NCBI GenBank assembly: GCA_003131985.1
Contig: PKWH01000066.1
Coordinates: 1-7,028, forward strand
Length of the DNA: 7,028 bases
From: Acidobacteriota bacterium
GTDB lineage: Bacteria; Acidobacteriota; Terriglobia; Acidiferrales; UBA7541
Direction of reading: 5' to 3'
The notes under the pieces were generated by a model that ran no database searches, had not been told where the DNA came from, and saw only the letters and a program-made list of their open reading frames with translations. Positions within the stretch are counted from its first letter, which is position 1. Every line of letters starts with the position of its first letter. Position numbers and translations under genes: made by a program. Positions 1-5,325 of this stretch are shown here, one piece after another.

Positions 1-308
1 ATTATCACCACCATCCAGGCCGGCACCAAGCCCATCTCAACCAGGGAAATAAAAGCCGCAGAGATCAGGAGTTTGTCGGCGATGGGATCCAGCAGAATTC
101 CGAGCGTGGTGACTTCGCGGCGCTTGCGGGCTATATAGCCATCCATTACGTCGGTCGCTGCTGCAACCAACAAAATCAGCACGCCCCAAACTTCAAAATG
201 TATGGGAAAACCTTCCACATCCCAGTTGGGTTGGCGGGTCAACAGAACAACCACCAAGAGCGGAACAAAAAAGATTCGGAGGGTTGTGAGACTGTTTGGC
301 AGGTTCAT
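1..308 (-). CDS. pgsA: CDP-diacylglycerol--glycerol-3-phosphate 3-phosphatidyltransferase, 5' part (runs off left edge)
   Basis: By family, this enzyme transfers the phosphatidyl group from CDP-diacylglycerol to glycerol-3-phosphate. It makes phosphatidylglycerophosphate, the precursor of phosphatidylglycerol and cardiolipin, in the inner membrane. The first 102 codons are visible; the family is usually about 180-200 residues, so roughly half lies outside. The protein opens with MNLPNSLTTLRIFFVPLLVV, the typical PgsA start. The complete CDP-alcohol phosphotransferase signature is present: D53, D56, G57, A60, R61, G70, D74 and D78, with the standard spacing. Hydrophobic stretches at about residues 10-25 and 40-52 fit membrane helices. 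I chose ATG at 306-308. An in-frame GTG at 363-365 preceded by AGGA looks tempting, but it lies partly inside the -10 box of the promoter, so it would not be transcribed from there. Spacing to a Shine-Dalgarno is poor: GAGG lies 17 nt upstream. PgsA is preferred over PgsA-like paralogues because of the N-terminus, with high confidence. Confidence 0.93.
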   Translation of the reverse strand, partial: MNLPNSLTTLRIFFVPLLVVVLLTRQPNWDVEGFPIHFEVWGVLILLVAAATDVMDGYIARKRREVTTLGILLDPIADKLLISAAFISLVEMGLVPAWMVVI

Positions 309-363
309 TTTAATGTCTGCAAGAACCTCGGTGATGATTCCGCGGCCACCGTATGCTCGCCTC

Positions 364-392
364 ACTATAGTCCTGCAATAGAAACGAGTCAA
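364..392 (-). promoter_or_regulatory. Sigma70-type promoter of pgsA
   Basis: On the minus strand there is a -35 box TTGACT (387-392, 5 of 6 consensus bases), a 17-bp spacer (370-386) and a -10 box TATAGT (364-369, 5 of 6). This is the best promoter match I found in the window. Transcription would start near 357, giving a 5' leader of about 50 nt before the pgsA ATG at 308. It suggests that pgsA is transcribed independently of hflX. It was recognised by eye, without experimental support. Confidence 0.65.
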
Positions 393-578
393 CGGCGCGA
401 ATTTGTGTGCGAAACGTGCGGGCGCTTCTTCATGAATATAGGCACTTTGCCGCCGTACTGTGGAAATCCTTGTGGAAAAGGACGAGCTTCAATTCGCGAG
501 AGTTGAGCTGAAAAGCGGGGATTGGCAGATAGCGATCGGAAGGATTTAATCTCAAGCAATTGATAATAGGCCATTTAG

Positions 579-782
579 CTAAAGGTAGCGTCCCATTTGG
601 GCCAAATCTAGCGACGAGTGGGCTCTTTCTAAGTGCTTACGGAATTTGCACAGGTTTGCAGCATTTTGTGAGCTAAGGGTCACTAGTAATTGGATTTGCT
701 GTTCTTGCAAACCTCCCCCAACTTCTGCCAATTTCCGCAACAATGTTTGCAAATACCATGGAATATTGCGATTACTAGCCAT
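579..782 (-). CDS. Doubtful small ORF, 67 codons, unknown function
   Basis: I do not recognise this product. The ORF starts with ATG 38 nt after the hflX stop codon and on the same strand, so it could be co-transcribed with hflX. The predicted 67-residue protein is rich in Gln, Leu and Ala. It has helix-like stretches (for example WYLQTLLRKLAEVGG, then EQQIQLLVTL), no membrane segment and one Cys (in ANLCKF). Against it being a gene: no Shine-Dalgarno is visible before the ATG, codon use is much more A/T-ending than in the neighbouring genes, and its DNA holds a cluster of repeated hexamers that may be the real reason for the composition. It could be a recently acquired or lineage-specific gene, or simply an open stretch in noncoding DNA. 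Confidence 0.3.
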   Translation of the reverse strand: MASNRNIPWYLQTLLRKLAEVGGGLQEQQIQLLVTLSSQNAANLCKFRKHLERAHSSLDLAQMGRYL

Positions 783-819
783 GCGACACCGCGCAAATGC
801 TGCGCTCGAATTTTCTAAG

Positions 820-2133
820 TCATACTTTGGCTGGCGGGCTTACAAAATCTTGCAGGTGTCGCGCGAGCGATTCGGGCAGTTCCGCGTCCAGGTCCATATG
901 CCCATCCAAGACTTCGGAGTGAAGGACGCGGCCACAGGCGTGTACCAGCGAGAGATGCCTGCCATCAGAAATGGGGATTCGCAGGCGCAGATGGACGAGA
1001 GGATCGACAGGCATTACCACATCAACTCGCGCGAGGAGTTCGTCTAAGCCAGCACCTGTGACCGCTGAAGTAAAAATCGCATTTTCGCGGCGCTCATTTG
1101 ATTTTTTCAGCATGGCTAAATCTTCTTCCGGGAGCCGGTCAGTCTTGTTGAAGACGTTTAGACGCGGACGATCTAGGACGCCCAGATCCGCGAGAACTTT
1201 CAGGACATCCGCATCGTGTTCGGCGTGATGGGGATTGGAGATATCTGACACATGAATGATGACAGCGGCCTCTTGAACTTCCTCGAGCGTGGCCCGGAAA
1301 GCCGCAATCAGGTCCGGCGGAAGATCGCGGAGAAATCCCACCGTGTCGGAAAGCAAGACTCTGCGGCGTGACGGCAAGCGAACGGCGCGGACGGTGGGAT
1401 CGAGAGTGGCAAACATTTTTGAAGACGTCAGGACGTCGGCATGAGTGAGCGCGTTGAACAGCGTGGATTTCCCCGCGTTCGTGTATCCCACCAGAGCGAT
1501 CATACCAAGCGGAAGCGCCTGACGCGCCCGGCGGCGCGTGGTGCGCTGGCGGCGAACCGTTTCAATGGATTCCTGAATTTTGCGGACGCGATCGCGAATG
1601 CGGCGGCGATCCGTCTCAAGCTTTTGCTCTCCAGGACCGCGCGTTCCAATTCCTCCGCCAAGTCTGGAAAGCTCCTCACCCCTGCCTGTGAGGCGGGGTA
1701 GCAAATAATTCAGTTGCGCCAACTCGACTTGCAACTGGCCTTCCCGCGTGCGCGCATGCGTGGCGAAAATATCCAGGATGAGCTGCGTGCGATCGATCAC
1801 ACGGCGGCCGACTCCTTTCTCAAAATTGCGGAGTTGCCCGGGTGTGAGGTCATGATCCACGATCACGAGCGGAACGTGGCGCATGTCCGCCTCAATGCGT
1901 ATTTCTTCCAGTTTGCCGCGGCCCACCAGGGTGGCGGGGTCAAGCGTATCGCGAACCTGCAACAACGAGCCTTCGATCTTGGCTCCCGCGCTCTCTGCCA
2001 ATTCTTGAAGCTCTTCCAGTGAATCGCGTCCGGCCGCAGTGGGATCGCCGGCGCGTCCGCGCGGAGCTTTTTTCAGGCCGACTCCGACAAGCAGGACTCG
2101 CTCTCGGTTATCTACAGGCTGGGCTGTTTTCAT
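820..2133 (-). CDS. hflX: GTPase HflX, ribosome-associated
   Basis: HflX is an Obg-HflX-type GTPase. Known members bind the 50S subunit and split stalled ribosomes, for example after heat or antibiotic stress. The 437-residue length is normal. Residues 12-200 form the HflX N-terminal domain, with a basic coiled-coil-like linker at about 172-204. The family signature GGGIGTRGPGEQKLETDRR is at 159-177. The G domain shows G1 GYTNAGKST (216-224), a G2 region FATLDPT (241-247), G3 DTVGF (263-267), G4 NKTD (329-332) and G5 SAVTG (356-360). A short C-terminal domain follows. ATG at 2131-2133 is the first usable start: the frame is open up to a TAA upstream but offers no other ATG or GTG. No clear Shine-Dalgarno precedes it. 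The gene lies 105 nt downstream of tetR on the same strand and has a -10 box of its own. Unlike miaA-hfq-hflX clusters, no hfq is present here. Confidence 0.96.
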   Translation of the reverse strand: MKTAQPVDNRERVLLVGVGLKKAPRGRAGDPTAAGRDSLEELQELAESAGAKIEGSLLQVRDTLDPATLVGRGKLEEIRIEADMRHVPLVIVDHDLTPGQLRNFEKGVGRRVIDRTQLILDIFATHARTREGQLQVELAQLNYLLPRLTGRGEELSRLGGGIGTRGPGEQKLETDRRRIRDRVRKIQESIETVRRQRTTRRRARQALPLGMIALVGYTNAGKSTLFNALTHADVLTSSKMFATLDPTVRAVRLPSRRRVLLSDTVGFLRDLPPDLIAAFRATLEEVQEAAVIIHVSDISNPHHAEHDADVLKVLADLGVLDRPRLNVFNKTDRLPEEDLAMLKKSNERRENAIFTSAVTGAGLDELLARVDVVMPVDPLVHLRLRIPISDGRHLSLVHACGRVLHSEVLDGHMDLDAELPESLARHLQDFVSPPAKV

Positions 2134-2192
2134 TCGACAGCGCGATGCCGGACCGCGCGGAACGTGGGAGGATTCCTTCTCATCTACGAGCC

Positions 2193-2221
2193 ATTATACG
2201 CCGTTTGAGCGTATCCGAGAA
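2193..2221 (-). promoter_or_regulatory. Possible promoter of hflX
   Basis: A perfect TATAAT lies at 2193-2198 on the minus strand in the gap between tetR and hflX. A 17-bp spacer separates it from TTCTCG (2216-2221), which matches the -35 consensus at only 3 of 6 positions. Transcription would start near 2186, giving a leader of about 53 nt before the hflX ATG. The intergenic position supports the call, but the weak -35 box lowers confidence. Confidence 0.45.
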
Positions 2222-2238
2222 AAGTGCAGAAATGCGCG

Positions 2239-2826
2239 TTAGCGATCGGACGGCGCGGAAGCGGCCAGGATCAGGTCAGAGAGGAATTCCCCAAGCCCGC
2301 GGCCGGTTAACTGAAATCCAGGATCGCGCGTGGCTTTATCCATCCATCCGAGATAGACGAGCAGCGCGAGTTCGGACCATCTTTGGGCGCTCGAAGGAGT
2401 GAAGCCAACGTCACGGAGAACGCTGACGATGTGCGCGCGCCGTTTCTCCTCGATGGCCGCGATATGACTGGCGATGCGCTCATCTCTACGCGCCCACGCG
2501 CGAAAGGAAACTTCCAAACGGGCGCGATCAGGGTTTGCGCTGCGCTCAACAAAATGTGCCCAGCGCGCAGCCGCTCCCGAATTAACTTCGCGCGCCGCTT
2601 CCAACCATCGCATTTCTTCGTCTTCCCACTGAAGCAGCATGCGCGAAAGCAGGTCTTCCCGGTCTTTAAAATGCCAGTAAAAGCTGCCTTTCGTCGAGCC
2701 GAGGTCGCGAGCTAGAATTTCAATGCGCACGGATTCGACGCCTTGCGCCGAGAGGCGCGAGAAAGCAGCTTGAATCCAATCGTCCGGTTGAAGCGGGGAT
2801 TCGCGAATTGGAGATGGGGACGCCAT
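2239..2826 (-). CDS. TetR/AcrR-family transcriptional regulator
   Basis: This is a predicted homodimeric DNA-binding repressor of unknown ligand. With the preferred ATG at 2824-2826 the protein has 195 residues, a usual TetR size. The N-terminal DNA-binding domain spans about residues 15-62. Helix 2 is near RIEILARDLG (34-43), and the recognition helix and following segment are STKGSFYWHF (44-53), a classic TetR signature, followed by KDREDLL. The remainder is mostly helical, as expected for the ligand-binding and dimer domain, and too variable to assign. A longer frame starts at a TTG (2877), adding 17 residues, but that TTG coincides with a promoter-like -35 box and the added residues are not TetR-like. 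No good Shine-Dalgarno is seen for the ATG. A palindrome covers the ATG region, so autorepression is plausible. The gene lies 72 nt after miaA and upstream of hflX, all on one strand; the target genes are unknown. Confidence 0.88.
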   Translation of the reverse strand: MASPSPIRESPLQPDDWIQAAFSRLSAQGVESVRIEILARDLGSTKGSFYWHFKDREDLLSRMLLQWEDEEMRWLEAAREVNSGAAARWAHFVERSANPDRARLEVSFRAWARRDERIASHIAAIEEKRRAHIVSVLRDVGFTPSSAQRWSELALLVYLGWMDKATRDPGFQLTGRGLGEFLSDLILAASAPSDR

Positions 2827-2838
2827 ACGTTTGCGTAT
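2825..2838. promoter_or_regulatory. Candidate TetR operator palindrome ATACG-N4-CGTAT
   Basis: A perfect inverted repeat with 5-bp arms, ATACG (2825-2829) and CGTAT (2834-2838), is separated by TTTG. It overlaps the first bases of the tetR-family ATG and lies just downstream of the predicted transcription start near 2841. A repressor bound here could block its own transcription. Short arms make chance occurrence possible; the location is the main argument. Confidence 0.35.
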
Positions 2839-2847
2839 ATTGCCTGC

Positions 2848-2877
2848 ACAATAGCGAACATGGGTTGCGAGGGTCAA
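2848..2877 (-). promoter_or_regulatory. Likely promoter of the tetR-family gene
   Basis: The minus strand has TTGACC (2872-2877, 5 of 6 to the -35 consensus), an 18-bp spacer and TATTGT (2848-2853, 4 of 6 to the -10 consensus). Transcription would start near the A at 2841, leaving about 15 nt before the ATG at 2826. It lies in the 72-nt gap after miaA. The match argues against the upstream TTG start, since that codon would be inside the -35 box. Confidence 0.5.
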
Positions 2878-2898
2878 GCACTGATGCGTTCATCGCCG

Positions 2899-3834
2899 TT
2901 ATGCGCGAGGTGTTCTAAGAAATGCGACGGCGGCTGCGGCGATTTCCGGGTCATCGCCAAAACCTGTGAGCCACTGTACCGACGGTTCTTTGCGAAACCA
3001 TGTAAGTTGTCGCTTGGCGAATTGGCGGGTGGCCTGTTGAATCTTTTCTAGAGCGGCTTCCAGAGTCGATCGACCGGCCAGATGAGCGAGCAGTTCAGCA
3101 TAGCCAATGAATTGGAAAGGTTTTACATGGCCTGGAATGCCGCTGGATGACAGCTTACGCACTTCGTCGAGCCAGCCGTCACTGAGCATGGCGACGGTGC
3201 GCGCGTCGATTCTTGCGTAAAGGGCGGGGCGCGAAGGCAAGAGCCCGATTTTTTGAACGTCATAACCTTCCAGGCTGCTGCGTCCAGCGCGATGAATTTC
3301 GCGGACCGGCTTTCCGGTCAGGATTCTCATCTCGATCGCGCGAATCACTTTCTGGGTGTCGCGAGGGCCAATTCGCGCGGCATTTTCGGGATCCAAACGC
3401 ACGAGTGCGCGATGAAGATAATCCGATCCGTGAAGTTGCGCTTTCGTACGCAAGCGTGCGCGCAAATCTTCGGAGCGTTCAGGCGCATCCGCCAATCCTT
3501 CGAGCAGTGCGCGCAAGTAAAGGCCAGTGCCCGCCGTTAAAATCGGCAATTTTCCGCGCTCAGTGACTTCGGCGAGAACCAGCAGCGCTTGCCGTCGATA
3601 TTCGCCAGCGGTAAAAAGTTCGTCGGGTTCAACGAGGTCAACCAGATGATGTGCGATTCCCCCTTGCTCGGCGAGAGGAACCTTCGCCGTGCCTATATCA
3701 AAATGGCGGTAAACCTGGGTGGAATCGCATACGAGGACTTCGCCGTTTAACTGCTGGGCCAGCCAAATCGCGAGAGAGGATTTTCCGGAGGCAGTAGGTC
3801 CCAAAATGACGACGAGAGGAGCGAGCACGCTCAT
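2899..3834 (-). CDS. miaA: tRNA dimethylallyltransferase
   Basis: MiaA transfers a dimethylallyl group from DMAPP to N6 of A37 in tRNAs that read UNN codons, the first step towards (m)s2i6A37, which improves codon-anticodon pairing. The 311-residue length is typical. The P-loop GPTASGKS is at 12-19 and the D-S-x-Q-V-Y motif is DSTQVYR at 37-43. The TGTGLY-type motif appears as TAGTGLYLRALLEG at 100-113. RDTQKVIRAIE (158-168) and QFAKRQLTWFR (271-281) match the substrate- and tRNA-binding motifs of the family, and FQFIGYAEL (240-248) matches the usual QxIGYxEL. The ATG at 3832-3834 overlaps the stop of the preceding 31-codon ORF as ATGA, with a partial Shine-Dalgarno GGAAG 8 nt upstream (3843-3847). 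Translation is therefore probably coupled to the upstream genes. Confidence 0.97.
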   Translation of the reverse strand: MSVLAPLVVILGPTASGKSSLAIWLAQQLNGEVLVCDSTQVYRHFDIGTAKVPLAEQGGIAHHLVDLVEPDELFTAGEYRRQALLVLAEVTERGKLPILTAGTGLYLRALLEGLADAPERSEDLRARLRTKAQLHGSDYLHRALVRLDPENAARIGPRDTQKVIRAIEMRILTGKPVREIHRAGRSSLEGYDVQKIGLLPSRPALYARIDARTVAMLSDGWLDEVRKLSSSGIPGHVKPFQFIGYAELLAHLAGRSTLEAALEKIQQATRQFAKRQLTWFRKEPSVQWLTGFGDDPEIAAAAVAFLRTPRA

Positions 3835-3926
3835 CTAGAGAACTTCCACAAGCGCCATATTAGCAAGAGCAACACCACTGCGGCCAAAAGAAGCGTCCCG
3901 GAGACTTGCGAGCGATTGAATTTCAC
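3831..3926 (-). CDS. Putative 31-residue single-pass membrane peptide between the TonB-like gene and miaA
   Basis: This short ORF starts at GTG (3924-3926), 7 nt after the stop of the TonB-like gene, and ends in TGA overlapping the miaA ATG (ATGA at 3831-3834). The peptide begins VKFNRSQ. A strongly hydrophobic segment follows at about residues 9-27, with the core GTLLLAAVVLLLLIW, and then a basic tail RLWKFSR. A single transmembrane helix is the obvious reading. Its position fills the gap between two genes exactly, with translational-coupling geometry at its 3' end. No good Shine-Dalgarno is visible, the start is not ATG, and I recognise no family. The same frame stays open upstream to 4064, but that part lies antiparallel in coding sense to the TonB domain frame and looks like a shadow. 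It may also be a leader ORF that serves only to bring ribosomes to miaA. Confidence 0.45.
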   Translation of the reverse strand: MKFNRSQVSGTLLLAAVVLLLLIWRLWKFSR

Positions 3927-3933
3927 GGAACTG

Positions 3934-5325
3934 TTACGGCTGAGAACCCGGCTGGATATTATAGTAAAAAGCTGCCCGTATTTGGATATTTGGACCTGGG
4001 AACTGTGAAGGCAAAGGTTCAAACGGAACCGATGTGCGAATAGCGGCAAACACCGCCCGGTCAAGCGCCTCTTTTCCCGAAGTTCGCTCCAAAACCGGAT
4101 CCGTCACGTGTATCGCGCCGTTGCGGTCGATGTAAAATGTAATCACGACGATTCCTTTATCTCCCATGTAGAAGGATTCGGGGAGCACGGCGCCCCAGTT
4201 CTTTTGTACGATGTCGTGTAGCCGCCTCATATAGCTGTCAAAATCCACGCCCTGAGTGTCCGTAAGGATCTGCATGCCCGTTCCCGCGCCTGGACCGTGC
4301 CCACCGCCTCCTCGACCGTTACCTCCTTGAATCGTCGAGTCTCCGCCGTATGTTGTCCCTCCGGGGCTGCGTTTAATTGCGTCCTGAATCTGATCCTGCA
4401 TCTGCTTGCCCGGGGTACCACTCGGCAAACCCAAATTCAATCCGGTTCTGGGCTGCGAGGTAGGCTCGCTCGGCAACAACAGCTTCGACGGCGGGGGATT
4501 TTCAGTCGCAGGCACCGGCTCGCTTGGCGCAGTGTTGGTCGACACCCGGGGAGTTGGAGCCGAAGGCAAATCGGAGGGTGGGCGCTCCGGACTTGCCGCG
4601 GGCGGCGCTTCGATCGCGTGCGATTCCGCACGCGGGGGAGCGACCTTGTTTAAAGTTTTTGGGTTAATGCGAACTTTCGGCGCTGGCTCAGAAGCGGGCG
4701 CCTTCGACAATGATCCGGCGTCCGAAGGCAAGTACACAACACCGAGCGACTTGCCTGCCTGTATAGCCTCTTCAGCCGTGGGGATATGAGGCGGAAAGAT
4801 CTTCGGCAGGAAAATCACGAAAATGATCGCGGCGATGTGAAACGCAATCGAGAGTGCCCTGGTGATCAGATCTTCCTTGGCATCCCGCTTTTCTTCCGGC
4901 TCAACCAGCAGGTTCGCTTCGCCGGTGTTGAACATGTCCGGTTCAACAAGCTCGCGAAGCTGCGCCGTCATTTGCGGCGGCTTGTCGAATTTATCTATCT
5001 CGCGCTGCTCTGGCGGTTCCACATAAGCGGGCACCACGATGCGGGAATCCAGAATATCGAGTGCAGGATATTCGGTGATGGGACCGAAGCCTTCGAATTG
5101 CTTGGCTGGCATCGAGCGCGAGACAAGAGTGCGGTCAACGAGAACGCCGAGCGGAAGATGCGACGGAATGGTAGTTTTTCCGTCGAGCGGAACCGCGCCA
5201 TCCGTCAGCTCGGAAGGCACGACCGTGCGGTCGTCCATGTAGGTCGTCAGACGGCGCGAGGGCCTCTTAGCCTCTTCTTCCGTGAGAGGACGCACATCTG
5301 TCGGAACCAGCGTCCGCGGAATCAT
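3934..5325 (-). CDS. TonB-like energy transducer with a long N-terminal cytoplasmic region
   Basis: The C-terminal part resembles TonB, which passes proton-motive force from ExbB/ExbD to outer-membrane receptors. The protein has 463 residues from ATG 5323-5325. Residues 1-152 precede the only membrane helix (about 153-177), which follows a basic stretch (K146, R147, K150, R156), so the N-terminus should be cytoplasmic. Residues 200-295 are proline-rich, as in a periplasm-spanning linker. A glycine-rich run lies at 332-350 and a TonB C-terminal domain at about 362-455 (SYMRRLHDIVQKNW near 364-377, ITFYIDRNG at 395-403). Ordinary TonB has its helix near the N-terminus, so the 152-residue N-terminal part is unusual. 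It carries five degenerate motifs like DRTVVP. The start is supported by AGGA 6 nt upstream (5332-5335) and by the ATGA overlap with the oxidoreductase stop; an upstream ATG at 5466 would lie inside that gene. No exbB or exbD is in the window. Confidence 0.82.
   Translation of the reverse strand: MIPRTLVPTDVRPLTEEEAKRPSRRLTTYMDDRTVVPSELTDGAVPLDGKTTIPSHLPLGVLVDRTLVSRSMPAKQFEGFGPITEYPALDILDSRIVVPAYVEPPEQREIDKFDKPPQMTAQLRELVEPDMFNTGEANLLVEPEEKRDAKEDLITRALSIAFHIAAIIFVIFLPKIFPPHIPTAEEAIQAGKSLGVVYLPSDAGSLSKAPASEPAPKVRINPKTLNKVAPPRAESHAIEAPPAASPERPPSDLPSAPTPRVSTNTAPSEPVPATENPPPSKLLLPSEPTSQPRTGLNLGLPSGTPGKQMQDQIQDAIKRSPGGTTYGGDSTIQGGNGRGGGGHGPGAGTGMQILTDTQGVDFDSYMRRLHDIVQKNWGAVLPESFYMGDKGIVVITFYIDRNGAIHVTDPVLERTSGKEALDRAVFAAIRTSVPFEPLPSQFPGPNIQIRAAFYYNIQPGSQP
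3958..3963 (-). promoter_or_regulatory. Possible internal -10 box near the end of the TonB-like gene
   Basis: A perfect TATAAT sits at 3958-3963 on the minus strand, inside the last codons of the TonB-like gene. It is 31 nt before the GTG of the 31-codon ORF and 123 nt before the miaA ATG. At 17 bp spacing the -35 candidate is TCCAAA, only 3 of 6. It also encodes Tyr-Asn of the TonB domain, so it may be coincidental. Confidence 0.22.

Larger units (their letters stand above)
309..819. other. 511-bp intergenic region between hflX and pgsA
   Basis: This stretch is visibly more A/T-rich than the flanking genes, especially around 540-780. It contains the pgsA promoter near its left end, a doubtful 67-codon minus-strand ORF (579-782) and a cluster of TTTGCA/TGCAAA hexamers (645-753). 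A further 61-codon minus-strand ORF (389-574) begins 4 nt after the stop of the first one. Its product has no recognisable character, and its stop codon overlaps the pgsA -35 box, so I do not call it a gene. I found no tRNA-like cloverleaf. No hairpin followed by a U-tract was seen that would terminate hflX transcription. Confidence 0.6.

Noticed and set aside
389..574. 61-codon minus-strand ORF after the 67-codon ORF
   Set aside because: The start is only 4 nt after the previous stop, but there is no Shine-Dalgarno and no recognisable protein character, and its stop falls within the pgsA -35 box.
595..607. Palindrome ATTTGG-G-CCAAAT
   Set aside because: Perfect but short, lying in the end of the doubtful ORF, with no promoter or gene start beside it to give it a role.
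652..714. 9-bp inverted repeat AGGTTTGCA / TGCAAACCT with a 45-bp spacer
   Set aside because: An inverted repeat of this length and spacing is expected by chance in a window this size; reported only as part of the TTTGCA cluster.
791..805. Hairpin GCGCA-AATGC-TGCGC just downstream of hflX as a terminator
   Set aside because: The stem is only 5 bp and no U-tract follows on the minus strand.
646..1047. 133-codon plus-strand ORF starting in the gap
   Set aside because: Most of it is antisense to the 3' end of hflX and no motif or start signal supports it.
3927..4064. N-terminal extension of the 31-codon ORF (77 codons from ATG 4064)
   Set aside because: It overlaps the conserved TonB C-terminal domain in another frame and shows no protein character before the hydrophobic segment.
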